A stretch of DNA of 64,000 bases, taken from DATAVB01 sp036267955 (GTDB lineage Bacteria > Actinomycetota > Actinomycetes > Mycobacteriales > QHCD01). The stretch is taken from the NCBI GenBank assembly GCA_036267955.1, contig DATAVB010000010.1, positions 1 through 64,000 on the forward strand. The letters are read 5' to 3'. Shown here one piece after another: positions 32,894 to 43,164 of the stretch (the first letter of the stretch is position 1; every line of letters begins with the position of its first letter). The position numbers were made by a program, and so were the translations under genes. The notes below the pieces were generated by a model that was not told where the DNA came from, ran no database searches, and saw only the letters and a program-made list of their open reading frames with translations.

Positions 32894-34084
32894 ATGGCCA
32901 TGAAGCTTGCCACCCTGCGTCGCGGCCGCAACGGAACGGCTCTTCCGGGAGTCGTCGGAGTGGCCCGGCTCGACCGCCGGACCAAGAATCTCACATCGCG
33001 CCTCAACCCGGGCGATGTCGCGATCATCGACCACGTGGACCTCGACCGGGTCAGCGCCGACGCGCTGGTGGCGGCCCGGGTCGGCGCCGTGGTGAACGCG
33101 TCGCCCAGCATCTCCGGCCGGTATCCCAACCTGGGGCCGGAGATTGTCGTCTCGGCCGGAATCCCGCTCGTGGACGCCGTCGGCACGGATGTCTTCGCTG
33201 CGGTCAAGGAAGGCGTCAAGGTCCGCGTCGACGGTGACACCGTGTACGCCGACGACGAGGTCATCGGCACCGGTACGGCGCAGAACGAGACGAGCATCGC
33301 TGAGCAGATGCTCGACGCCAAGGCCGGTCTGGCCTCGCAGTTGGAGGCGTTCGCCGCCAACACGATGGAATACATGAAGCGCGAGCGCGGGCTGCTGCTC
33401 GACGGCGTCGGCGTCCCGGCCATCAAGACCAAGCTGGAGCACCGACATGCCCTCGTCGTGGTCCGTGGGTACGACTACCGGGAGGACATCGCGGCGCTGC
33501 GCCCGTACATCCGGGAGTACCGCCCAGTCCTCATCGGCGTCGACGGCGGCGCGGACGCGCTGCGGGAGGCCGGCTACACCCCGGACCTCATCGTCGGCGA
33601 CATGGATTCGGTCAGCGACGACGTGCTGCGTTGCGGCGCGGAGGTCGTCGTGCACGCCTATCCCGACGGCCGCGCGCCCGGGCTGGAGCGGGTGCAGGAT
33701 CTCGGCGTGGAGGCGGTCACCTTCCCGGCGGCCGGCACCAGCGAGGACATCGCCCTGCTGCTGGCCGATGAGAAGGGCGCCGAGCTGATCGTGGCGGTCG
33801 GCACCCACCAGAACCTGGTCGAGTTCCTCGACAAGGGGCGCAGTGGAATGGCCTCGACTTTCCTGACCCGGTTGCGGATCGGCGGCAAGCTGGTCGACGC
33901 CAAGGGGGTCAGCCGGCTCTACCGCAGCCGCATCTCGACCAAGGCGCTGCTGTTCCTGGTGCTCGCCGCGCTCATCGCGATCGGTGCCGCGCTGGCCGTG
34001 TCCACCGCGGGGCGTACGTATCTGGACATCCTGAGCGATAAGTGGGACAGCTTTGTCTTCTGGGTCGAGGGTCTTTTCAAGTGA
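32894..34084 (+). CDS. steA: cytokinetic ring protein SteA
   Basis: Protein of ~396 aa with a thiamine-pyrophosphokinase-like catalytic fold (VDGGADALREAGYTPDLIVG and DMDSVSDDV) after an N-terminal domain LDRRTKNLTSRLNPGDVAII, and one transmembrane helix near the C-terminus (ALLFLVLAALIAIGAALAV). In Corynebacterium SteA with SteB localises to the division septum and is needed for proper cell separation. Start uncertain: ATG 32894 or 32900; GTGs at 32822 and 32855 lie upstream. GTGA coupling to steB. Confidence 0.9.
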   Translation: MAMKLATLRRGRNGTALPGVVGVARLDRRTKNLTSRLNPGDVAIIDHVDLDRVSADALVAARVGAVVNASPSISGRYPNLGPEIVVSAGIPLVDAVGTDVFAAVKEGVKVRVDGDTVYADDEVIGTGTAQNETSIAEQMLDAKAGLASQLEAFAANTMEYMKRERGLLLDGVGVPAIKTKLEHRHALVVVRGYDYREDIAALRPYIREYRPVLIGVDGGADALREAGYTPDLIVGDMDSVSDDVLRCGAEVVVHAYPDGRAPGLERVQDLGVEAVTFPAAGTSEDIALLLADEKGAELIVAVGTHQNLVEFLDKGRSGMASTFLTRLRIGGKLVDAKGVSRLYRSRISTKALLFLVLAALIAIGAALAVSTAGRTYLDILSDKWDSFVFWVEGLFK

Positions 34085-35019
34085 TTGATTTCCGGTACCA
34101 CATCGTCTCGCTCATCTCGGTCTTCCTGGCCCTGGCATTGGGAATCGTCGTCGGCACGACGCAGCTCAACGGCGCGGTCCTGTCGGACCTGCGACACCAG
34201 GTCAAGGGGCTGAAGAGCGACAAGCACAATCTGCAGCAGGACACCCGAACCCTGCAGGGTCAGATCAAGGGCGGGGACGCGTTCGCCAAGAGCGTGGCGC
34301 CGGCCGTGGTGGCCAACAAACTGTCCGGCGCGAGCGTGCTCGTCGTCGCGGCGCCCGGCGCGTCCGGTGCGACGGTCGACGGGGTCACCTCGGAGCTGAA
34401 GGACGCCGGCGCGACGATCACCGCCCAGGCCAAGCTCACCGCCGACTACATCGACCCGCGGCGTGCCTCGGACATGAAGGGGTACGTCACCTCCGCGCTG
34501 CCGGCCGGTTTCAAGCTGCCGACCACCGACGATGCCGGAGTCCTGGCCGGAGCCCTGCTCGCCGACGTGCTCACGGGCAAGGCCGACCAGAAGGAGCCGA
34601 CCGACGACGAACGGCAGCAGGTGCTCGCCGGCTTCGGGACGCTGAACGTGGTGCGGCTGCAGGAGACGAACGTGAAGCCGGCCGACTACGCGGTGCTGGT
34701 CAGCAGCGACGCCATGACCGGCGACAACCCGCAGGCGCAGGCCAAGACGCTGGCCGCGCTGGGTAGCGCATTGCAGCAACGCACCAAGGGCGTCCTGATC
34801 GCGGGCAACAGCGCCTCGGCCGAGTCGGACGGGCTGCTCGGCGTGGTGCGGGCCGACGACACGCTGTCGGCCAAGCTGTCCACTGTGGACAATGCGGATT
34901 CGGTGTCGGGTCAGGTGGTCAGCGTGCTGGGCCTGGCCGCACTGGGCAACGGAAAGCCCGCCGGTCAGTACGGCCTGGCCGGCAATGCCGGGTCGCAGCT
35001 GCCCGCCATCACCCCGTGA
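34081..35019 (+). CDS. steB: SteB / MctB-like membrane protein
   Basis: Protein of 312 aa: IDFRYHIVSLISVFLALALG forms an N-terminal transmembrane anchor, followed by a coiled coil (~45-70) and an extracytoplasmic alpha/beta domain. Family names are copper transporter MctB (mycobacteria) and SteB (corynebacteria); the steA neighbour favours the division role. It includes one TCCACTGTGGA word at 34879-34889. Confidence 0.87.
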   Translation: MIDFRYHIVSLISVFLALALGIVVGTTQLNGAVLSDLRHQVKGLKSDKHNLQQDTRTLQGQIKGGDAFAKSVAPAVVANKLSGASVLVVAAPGASGATVDGVTSELKDAGATITAQAKLTADYIDPRRASDMKGYVTSALPAGFKLPTTDDAGVLAGALLADVLTGKADQKEPTDDERQQVLAGFGTLNVVRLQETNVKPADYAVLVSSDAMTGDNPQAQAKTLAALGSALQQRTKGVLIAGNSASAESDGLLGVVRADDTLSAKLSTVDNADSVSGQVVSVLGLAALGNGKPAGQYGLAGNAGSQLPAITP

Positions 35020-35825
35020 CGCCGCTGCCGCTCTCGCTGGTCGGGAGCACGCTGGCCCGCGGATCGCTGCGGGTGTTGAGCCGGCGACCGCCCGGCGGAA
35101 ACGCCGCTTGGGACCGGACCAACCACCGTGGGGCGACGGTGAGCCTGCTGGCCGGGCCGGCCGTGGTGCTCGCGGCGTCGGTCACCTCGGCCCTGGGGGC
35201 GCCGACCCGGCAGCTGGGCGCCGCGGCGCTCGCCGTCGGTCTGGCCGCCGGCGCCGTGGGTCGTTACGACGACACCCGAGGAGCCGAAGAGGCCACCTCC
35301 AAGGGTTTTCGCGGCCATCTGCGGGCCGCGGCCACCGGCCGGCTGTCCGGCGGAGCGGTGAAGGTGCTCGGCATCGGCGCGGTCAGCGTGCTCGCCGCCG
35401 GCGCGGTGACCCGCAACCCGGTGCAGCGTCTCGTAGCCGGCGGGGTAATCGCCGGCGCCGCCAACCTCGTGAACCTGCTGGATCTGCGCCCCGGCCGGGC
35501 CCTGAAGGTGTACACCCTCGCCGCCACCCCGCTGCTGTCCGGGCCGTACGGCGGGCTGCTCGCCGGACCGGTCGGCGCCGCGTCGGCCATGCTGCCGGAC
35601 GACCTGGGCGAGCGGGTGATGCTCGGCGACGCCGGAGCCAACGGCCTGGGTGCTCTGCTGGGCCTGCGACTGGCCGCCGGCGCCTCGCCCCGCGGCCGGG
35701 TCGCGCTGCTCGCCGGACTGGCCGCGCTGACGGCGGCGAGCGAGGTGGTCAGCTTCTCCAAGATCATCGCCGCGACGCCGGGGCTGCGCGAGCTCGACGC
35801 CCTGGGGCGCCGACCGGCCCGTTGA
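35016..35825 (+). CDS. MraY/WecA-like glycosyltransferase-4 homologue
   Basis: Membrane protein of 269 aa with about eight hydrophobic segments. Motifs recall polyprenyl-phosphate glycosyl-1-phosphate transferases: GRYDDTRG after helix 2, NLVNLLDLRPGRALK and MLGDAGANGLGALLG. The canonical DD and HHH motifs are only partly kept, so activity is uncertain. Its place between steB and murJ is conserved in actinobacteria and points to envelope lipid-linked precursors. GTG start overlapping the steB stop. Confidence 0.72.
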   Translation: MTPLPLSLVGSTLARGSLRVLSRRPPGGNAAWDRTNHRGATVSLLAGPAVVLAASVTSALGAPTRQLGAAALAVGLAAGAVGRYDDTRGAEEATSKGFRGHLRAAATGRLSGGAVKVLGIGAVSVLAAGAVTRNPVQRLVAGGVIAGAANLVNLLDLRPGRALKVYTLAATPLLSGPYGGLLAGPVGAASAMLPDDLGERVMLGDAGANGLGALLGLRLAAGASPRGRVALLAGLAALTAASEVVSFSKIIAATPGLRELDALGRRPAR

Positions 35826-35835
35826 GACCGGTCCA

Positions 35836-37458
35836 GTGACGGCCGGATCCGCCGGCGGCGCACCGGGCGCAGCCTCGGGCGGGCTGCGCCGGGTCGCCCA
35901 GGGTGCGGCCTTGATCGCCGCGATCACCCTGCTGGCCCGGCTGATCGGGTTCGGCCGGCAGGTCGTCTTCGCCAGGGCGGTCGGGCCGAACTGCGTCGGC
36001 AGCACCTACCAGACGGCCAATACCGTCCCGAACATCCTGTACGAGATCGTGGCCGGCGGAGCGCTGGCGAGTCTGGTGGTGCCGTTGTTGGCCGGAGCGG
36101 TGAGCGCCGGCGACCGGGACAGCGTCCGCGCCACGGCGTCGGCGTTGCTGACCTGGACCGTCAGCATTCTGGTGCCGCTGGCGATCGTCGTGGCCGTCCT
36201 CGCGCACCCGCTTATCGCTCTGCTGCTCGGCGACACCCGATGCGGGGGAGCGGCCGACCTCGGCGCCAGGATGATCGTCGTCTTCGCGCCGCAGATCGTG
36301 CTGTACGGGATCGGCGTCGTGCTCACCGGCGTGCTGCAGGCGCACGAGCGGTTCGCCGGCCCGGCGCTGGCGCCGCTGCTGTCCAGCCTCGTCGTCATCG
36401 CCGCGTACCTGCTCTACTGGGCCGATTCCGGGGCGTCGGCCTCGGTCGCCGGGCTGGGCCACACCGCGGAGCTGCTGCTGTCGGTCGGCACCACCATCGG
36501 GGTGGTTGCGCTGTCGCTCTCGCTGCTGATTCCCTTACGCAGAGCCGGTATCCGGCTCCGACCGAGTTACCATTTCCCGCCCGGCGCGGCCCGGCGGGCG
36601 GCCCGGCTCGCGGCCGCCGGGGTCGCCGCGCTGGTCGCCCAGCAGCTGTCCGTGGCGGTGGCGCTGCGGCTGGCCAACGATCACACCGCCGGCGGCACCG
36701 TGGTGGTCTTCACGCTGGCCCAGACCGTCTTCCTGCTGCCGTGGGCGACGTTGGCCGTTCCCCTTGCCACCTCGGCGTTTCCGCGGTTGGCGGCGGCGGT
36801 GGACCGAGGTGAGGACGACCGGTACGCGCGCACCTCGGGGCAGGTGTCCCGGATGGTGGTTGCGGTGACCCTGGTGGCCGCTGCCGTGCTGATTGCCGCG
36901 GCGGTGCCGATCGGCCGGGTGCTGGTGCAGGGTGTCGGTCGGGGCGGGGACGTCACCGAGCTGGCTCGCGGCATCGTCGCCTTCGCCCCCGGCCTGGTCG
37001 GGTACGGGCTGCTCGCGCTGTTGTCCCGCGCGCTCTACGCCCGGCACGACGCCCGCACGCCCGCGGTCTGCACCGTGATCGGCTGGCTGGTGGTGGTGGT
37101 GGCCGACCTGGTGCTGTCGGCCGAGTTGCCGTCCGGATCTCGGGTGCTGGCGCTGGCACTGGGCAACAGCATCGGGATGACAGTGGCGGCGATCCTCTTG
37201 CTGGGCGGGCTGTTGCGCCGGGCCGGCGGTGCCGCACTGCGTGGGGTGCCGCGGATGACCGCGGTTGCCCTGATCGCCGCGGCGGTGGCCGGCGCGGCCG
37301 GGCGGTGGCTCGCCTCCGAGCTGGCCGGTGGCGGCGCAGTGGCAGCGCTCGGGCAGTGTGTGGTGGTGGGTGTGGTGACCCTGCTGGTGGCCGCGGCGGC
37401 GCTGTCGGTGCTGGCCCGGGACGATGTGCGGCGGTTGCTGCGGATGAGGAGAGGCTAG
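35836..37458 (+). CDS. murJ: lipid II flippase MurJ family
   Basis: MVIN/MurJ protein of 540 aa with about 14 transmembrane helices. N-terminal AAITLLARLIGFGRQVVFA and TVPNILYEIVAGGALASLVV are typical; charged residues line the first bundle. Members export lipid-linked peptidoglycan precursors. The C-terminal pseudokinase domain seen in mycobacterial MviN is absent. GTG start ten bases after the previous stop. Confidence 0.88.
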   Translation: MTAGSAGGAPGAASGGLRRVAQGAALIAAITLLARLIGFGRQVVFARAVGPNCVGSTYQTANTVPNILYEIVAGGALASLVVPLLAGAVSAGDRDSVRATASALLTWTVSILVPLAIVVAVLAHPLIALLLGDTRCGGAADLGARMIVVFAPQIVLYGIGVVLTGVLQAHERFAGPALAPLLSSLVVIAAYLLYWADSGASASVAGLGHTAELLLSVGTTIGVVALSLSLLIPLRRAGIRLRPSYHFPPGAARRAARLAAAGVAALVAQQLSVAVALRLANDHTAGGTVVVFTLAQTVFLLPWATLAVPLATSAFPRLAAAVDRGEDDRYARTSGQVSRMVVAVTLVAAAVLIAAAVPIGRVLVQGVGRGGDVTELARGIVAFAPGLVGYGLLALLSRALYARHDARTPAVCTVIGWLVVVVADLVLSAELPSGSRVLALALGNSIGMTVAAILLLGGLLRRAGGAALRGVPRMTAVALIAAAVAGAAGRWLASELAGGGAVAALGQCVVVGVVTLLVAAAALSVLARDDVRRLLRMRRG

Positions 37459-38541
37459 ATGCGTGTTGCCCTGGTCCTGGCGACCAGCACCGGCGGAGTC
37501 GGCCGGCACGTCCACTCGTTGACCGGTGCGCTGGTGCGGGCCGGTCACCAGGTCGCCGTGCTCGGTCCGGCCGCGACGGAGGAGCTGTTCGGCTTCACCG
37601 CGGTCGGAGCGAGCTTCGCCCCGGTGCAGATCGCGTCCGGGCCACGGCCGGTGGCCGACGCCCGGGCGGCGGGGCGGTTGCGGCGGCTGGTCCGCGGCGC
37701 GGACGTGGTGCACGCACATGGGCTGCGGGCCGGTCTGATCTCGGCCCTGGCGGTGGCCGGGCGCCGTACCCCGCTGGTGGTCAGCTGGCACAACCAGGTG
37801 TTGGCGACCGGCCTGCGGGCCCGCGTCGCGGCGCCGCTGGAACGGGTGGTGGCGCGGTCGGCCGACGTGACCTTGGGTGCCTCGGCCGATCTGGTGGACC
37901 GGGTGCGGTCGCTCGGCGGACAGGACGTCCGGCTGGGTGCGGTGGCGGCGCCGGCCCTGGAGCCGCCGGCCCGGACGGCCGCGGCGACCCGGGCCGAGCT
38001 CGGCATCGGTGCCGCGCCGGTGGTGCTGGCGGTCGGCCGGCTGCACCCGCAGAAGGGGTACGACGTGCTGGTCCGGGCCGCCGCTCACCTGCTCGACCGC
38101 GAGCCCGCGCCGGTGGTGCTGGTGGCCGGCGACGGGCCGTTGCGGGACGAACTGACCGGCCAGATCGATGCGGTGGGTGCGCCGGTTCGCCTGCTGGGCA
38201 GGCGTTCTGACGTGGCCGAGCTGCTGGCCGTCGCCGACCTCGTGGTGCTTCCGTCGCGGTGGGAGGCCCGTTCGCTGACCGCGCAGGAGGCGATGCGGGC
38301 CGGCCGGCCGCTGGTGACCACCACCGTCGGCGGGCTGCCCGGACTGGTCGGCGACGCGGCCGTGCTGGTGCCGCCGGACGACGTCGCGGCGCTGGCCACG
38401 GCCGTACGGGAGCTGCTGGACGATCCGGTCGAGGCGGCCCGGCTCGGTGAGCTCGGCCGGGCGTTGGCGGCCGGCTGGCCGACCGAGGCCGACACCGCGG
38501 CCCAGATCGCCGCCGTCTACGCCGAGCTGGTGTCCAGCTGA
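37459..38541 (+). CDS. GT4-family glycosyltransferase
   Basis: GT-B glycosyltransferase of 360 aa. N-terminal acceptor half: STGGVGRHVHSLTGALV and DVVHAHGLRAGL; C-terminal donor half: VGRLHPQKGYDVLVRAA, GRRSDVAELLAVADLVVLPS and the EARSLTAQEAM acidic motif. It starts directly at the murJ stop, so it is coexpressed with the flippase and probably glycosylates a membrane lipid or envelope polymer. Sugar donor unknown. Confidence 0.83.
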   Translation: MRVALVLATSTGGVGRHVHSLTGALVRAGHQVAVLGPAATEELFGFTAVGASFAPVQIASGPRPVADARAAGRLRRLVRGADVVHAHGLRAGLISALAVAGRRTPLVVSWHNQVLATGLRARVAAPLERVVARSADVTLGASADLVDRVRSLGGQDVRLGAVAAPALEPPARTAAATRAELGIGAAPVVLAVGRLHPQKGYDVLVRAAAHLLDREPAPVVLVAGDGPLRDELTGQIDAVGAPVRLLGRRSDVAELLAVADLVVLPSRWEARSLTAQEAMRAGRPLVTTTVGGLPGLVGDAAVLVPPDDVAALATAVRELLDDPVEAARLGELGRALAAGWPTEADTAAQIAAVYAELVSS

Positions 38542-38662
38542 TCGGGACGCGCCGCGCGCATGGCCTGGCCAGTGAGACCGCCGGAGCGTGTTACCGTGAA
38601 TTCCCGTGGATCGTGGGGCTCGGCACACCGGCCCTACAGCGAACTGACCGCGGGAGCCCCCC

Positions 38663-40342
<1,680 letters not shown>

Positions 40343-40345
40343 GCC

Positions 40346-40373
40346 CCCACCCACCCACCCACCCACCCACCCA
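40346..40373. repeat. (CCCA)7 tetranucleotide tract
   Basis: Seven CCCA units three bases after the pyrG stop. The complementary strand is (TGGG)7, able to form a G-quadruplex. Being non-coding and four-base, it could vary in length without harming a frame. Confidence 0.93.
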
Positions 40374-40380
40374 CCCCTTC

Positions 40381-40433
40381 CCCGCGAATGTGGCGTTGGG
40401 GTGACTAGATTGCCCCAAAGCCACATTGGCGGG
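40381..40433. terminator. long hairpin after pyrG
   Basis: Arms 40381-40401 and 40413-40433 pair at 19 of 21 positions around an 11-base loop; the arms contain AATGTGGC and GCCACATT. It follows the (CCCA)7 tract and lies 20 bases before the Nudix start. No U-tract follows, so termination would not be classical intrinsic; it may be an intergenic repeat. Confidence 0.7.
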
Positions 40434-40452
40434 GAATGGGTTGGCGGGAAAG

Positions 40453-41073
40453 ATGGGTGACGCAGTGAGCCCGCACGACTACGCGGTGCGGTCCTCGGTC
40501 GAGGTCTACCGCGGCAAGCTGTTCGCGTTGCGCCGCGACGAGGTTTCGATGCCCGGCGGCACAACCGCGGTGCGCGAGGTGCTGGTGCATCCGGGCGCCG
40601 TGGTGATCGCGGCGGTCGACGAGGCGGACCGGATCGTGCTCGTGCGGCAGTACCGGCACCCGATCCGCCGCTATCTCTGGGAGATTCCGGCCGGGCTGCT
40701 CGACGTCGACGGTGAGCCGCCGGTGGACGGGGCGCGCCGCGAACTGGCCGAGGAGGCGGGTCTGCTGGCCCGGGACTGGCACGCGCTGCTGGATCTGGCG
40801 ACGTCGCCCGGCATCAGCTCCGAGACGATCCGGGTGTTCCTGGCCCGCGGTCTGTCCGATGTGCACGAAGCGGATCGCTACGTGCCGCGGGGCGATGAGG
40901 AGGTCGAGATGACGGTCGAGCGGATCGATCTCGACGAGGCGGTCCGCCGCGCGCTGGCCGGTGAATTGGAGAACGCGGCGACGGTGGCCGGAGTGCTGGC
41001 CGCCGCCCGCGCCCGGGATGCCGGCTGGCAGGGTCTGCGTCCCGCTGACGCGCCGTGGGTCGGCCGCCGGTGA
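40453..41073 (+). CDS. Nudix hydrolase, ADP-ribose pyrophosphatase type
   Basis: Protein of 206 aa with the Nudix box split as GLLDVDGEPPVDGARRELAE and EAGL, and the preceding VLVRQYRHPIRRYLWEIPAG strand typical of ADP-ribose pyrophosphatases, which cut ADP-ribose to AMP and ribose-5-P. ATG 40453 chosen; GTG 40465 is an alternative. GTGA overlap with the DCC gene. Confidence 0.88.
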   Translation: MGDAVSPHDYAVRSSVEVYRGKLFALRRDEVSMPGGTTAVREVLVHPGAVVIAAVDEADRIVLVRQYRHPIRRYLWEIPAGLLDVDGEPPVDGARRELAEEAGLLARDWHALLDLATSPGISSETIRVFLARGLSDVHEADRYVPRGDEEVEMTVERIDLDEAVRRALAGELENAATVAGVLAAARARDAGWQGLRPADAPWVGRR

Positions 41074-41464
41074 CGGCAATCCTCGTCTACGACGGCGACT
41101 GCGGATTCTGTACGACCTGTGTCGGGTTCATCGACCGGCACCTGCACACCTCGGCCACCATCGCCGCCTGGCAGCACATTGAGCTGGGTCCGCTGGGCCT
41201 GACCACGAAACAGGTGCACGACAAGCTGCAGTGGGTGGCCGCGGACGGAACGGTCAGCTCTGGGCACGCAGCGATCGGCCGGCTGCTCGTGGACTCCGGC
41301 GGCTGGTGGCGCATCCCGGGCCGGATCGCCCTCACCCGCCGTTCTGCTGGCTCGCCGCCGGCATCTACCGGCTGATCGCCGACAATCGTGGCCGGCTGCC
41401 GGGCGGGACTCCGGCCTGCGCGCTGCCCCCGGACCAACGACCCGGCGCCCACGCACACCAGTAA
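41070..41464 (+). pseudogene. DCC-family thiol-disulfide oxidoreductase, frameshifted
   Basis: The N-terminal part, VTAILVYDGDCGFCTTCVGF, carries the DxDCxxC signature of DUF393/DCC proteins. The frame is lost near 41334-41338: up to RIALT it reads in the frame of 41070 (which stops at 41375), and the expected C-terminus FCWLAAGIYRLIADNRGRLP follows in the frame that ends at TAA 41464. One missing C in the run CACCCGCCG would restore it. Either a true disrupted gene or a base-call error in a C-run. Confidence 0.82.
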
Positions 41465-41472
41465 CCCCGGTC

Positions 41473-42399
41473 TCAGGTCAGCCGGTCGAGGCCGTGGGGG
41501 AGCCGATCGCGCCGGGCCGCGTCGGCGAGAAATCGGGCCAGGTCGGTACGGAAGGCTTGGGCGGCGGGCGGCGCCTCGACGTCAGTGCGGTGGGCCAGCG
41601 CGATGGTGCGGGTCATCCCGTCGATCGGTGTGCCGCGCAGTCGCGGATGCCCGGCCAGGACCATGCTCGGCACGACGGCGAGGCCGAGCCCGGCCTCGAC
41701 AAACCGCAGGACAGCGTCCATTTCGCCGCCCTCCACGGCGAATTCGGGCTCGAATCCGGCCGCGCGGCACGCCGTCGTCGTGGACTCGCGCAGGTCGTAC
41801 CCGCGCCGGAACATCACGATCGGCCGGTCGCGCAGCGCCGTGATCGGGAGGCTCGGAGCGTCGGTCAGGGCAGGTGCGCGGGCGGGCGCGACCGCGACCA
41901 GATTCTCCCGGAGCAGCGCGGTGGCCGTCAGCGTCGGGTCGCCGGCGGGCAGCGGGGCGATGATCAGCGCGAGGTCGAGTTCGCCGCGGGTGAGGTCGGC
42001 GACCAGGTCGCGTGAGCCGCTCTCCTCGACCAGGATCTCAATGCCGGGATGCCGCTGGTGGAAGACCGCGATGGCGTCGGCGAGCAGCCCTACGCAGAGG
42101 CTCGGGGTCGCGCCGAGTCGCACTCGGCCGCGGCGCAGCCCGGTCAGCTCCTGCACCTGCCGCTTCGCCGTCTCCACGTCCGCCAGGATGCGTTTGGCCA
42201 GTGGCAGCAGCGCCTCGCCGGCCTGGGTCAGCGTGACGTCGCCGCGTACCCGGTTGAACAGCGGGGCGCCAAGCTCGCGCTCCAGGGATCGGATCTGCTT
42301 GCTCAGCGACGGTTGCGCGACCCGGCACAGCTCGGCCGCATTGGTGAAGTGCCGTGTCTCGGAGACGGCGAGGAAGTACGACAGGTGCTGCAGCTGCAT
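41473..42399 (-). CDS. LysR family regulator, divergent from sdhCAB
   Basis: Protein of 308 aa: N-terminal winged HTH (LSYFLAVSETRHFTNAAELC, then QPSLSKQIRSLERELG) and a periplasmic-binding-like effector domain from residue ~90 (GRVRLGATPSLCVGLL). It is transcribed away from sdhC, with the palindrome TAGCCTAAGGCTA in the gap, so it likely controls succinate dehydrogenase and itself. The inducer is unknown. Confidence 0.9.
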   Translation of the reverse strand: MQLQHLSYFLAVSETRHFTNAAELCRVAQPSLSKQIRSLERELGAPLFNRVRGDVTLTQAGEALLPLAKRILADVETAKRQVQELTGLRRGRVRLGATPSLCVGLLADAIAVFHQRHPGIEILVEESGSRDLVADLTRGELDLALIIAPLPAGDPTLTATALLRENLVAVAPARAPALTDAPSLPITALRDRPIVMFRRGYDLRESTTTACRAAGFEPEFAVEGGEMDAVLRFVEAGLGLAVVPSMVLAGHPRLRGTPIDGMTRTIALAHRTDVEAPPAAQAFRTDLARFLADAARRDRLPHGLDRLT

Positions 42400-42410
42400 G
42401 CCGACAACGA

Positions 42411-42423
42411 TAGCCTAAGGCTA
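42411..42423. promoter_or_regulatory. LysR box TAGCCTAAGGCTA
   Basis: Perfect palindrome TAGCC-TAA-GGCTA fitting the T-N11-A rule for LysR-type regulators. It lies 12 bases from the LysR start and 72 bases before the sdhC start at 42483. A TACGAT at 42437-42442 could be the sdhC -10. Confidence 0.7.
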
Positions 42424-42482
42424 CCGAGTCAAGCGCTACGATGTCTTGGACGTTCTGGAGTTGGCTCCATACGTTGGACCTC

Positions 42483-43163
42483 ATGGCAAGTGCGATCGCG
42501 ACCGGCTACCGGTCCTCCATCGGTAAGAAGGCCGTCATGGCGGCCAGCGGTGGCGTCCTCGTGTTGTTCCTGATCGGCCACCTGATTGGGAATCTGAAGA
42601 TCTTCTTCGGCGCCGCCACGTTCAACCACTATTCGGCGTGGTTGCGCAATCTCGGCGAGCCCGCGCTCCCGCACCGCGTCGTGCTGACGCTGATCGAGAT
42701 CGCTCTGACGGTCAGTGTCATCGCGCACATCTGGTCGGCCATCCTGCTGGCACAGCAGGCGCACCACGCGCGGCCGATCGGATATCAGCACCGGGCGCGG
42801 GTGCAGCAGTCGTATTCCTCGCGCACCATGCGCTGGGGCGGCCCGATCATCGCGCTGTTCGTCGTCTATCACCTGCTCGACCTCACCTTCGGCGTGGCCA
42901 ATCCGGCCGGCTCGGCGGCGTCTCCGTACACGAAAGTCATCGCCGGCTTCCAGCACTGGTGGATCACCGTGATCTACGTACTGGCCGTGCTTCTCGTGGG
43001 TGTCCACCTGCGACACGGCATCTGGAGCGCGGCGGCCACTTTGGGTTTCAACAAGAACGGGCGTGAGCGCGGCCTGAATACGCTCGCGGTCACCGTCGCC
43101 ACGTTGATCACGGTCGGATTCGTCATCGTCCCGCTGTGTGTCCTGATTGGACTGGTGAACTGA
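42483..43163 (+). CDS. sdhC: succinate dehydrogenase cytochrome b subunit
   Basis: Membrane anchor of 226 aa with five transmembrane helices, the B-type (diheme) arrangement. The N-terminus SSIGKKAVMAASGGVLVLFL is typical; histidines for heme occur in GHLIGN, IAHIWS, YHLLD and GVHLRHG. ATG 42483 is chosen; ATG 42441 would add 14 residues but overlaps the probable -10. Forms the membrane part of complex II with SdhA and SdhB. Confidence 0.92.
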   Translation: MASAIATGYRSSIGKKAVMAASGGVLVLFLIGHLIGNLKIFFGAATFNHYSAWLRNLGEPALPHRVVLTLIEIALTVSVIAHIWSAILLAQQAHHARPIGYQHRARVQQSYSSRTMRWGGPIIALFVVYHLLDLTFGVANPAGSAASPYTKVIAGFQHWWITVIYVLAVLLVGVHLRHGIWSAAATLGFNKNGRERGLNTLAVTVATLITVGFVIVPLCVLIGLVN

Positions 43164-43164
43164 C

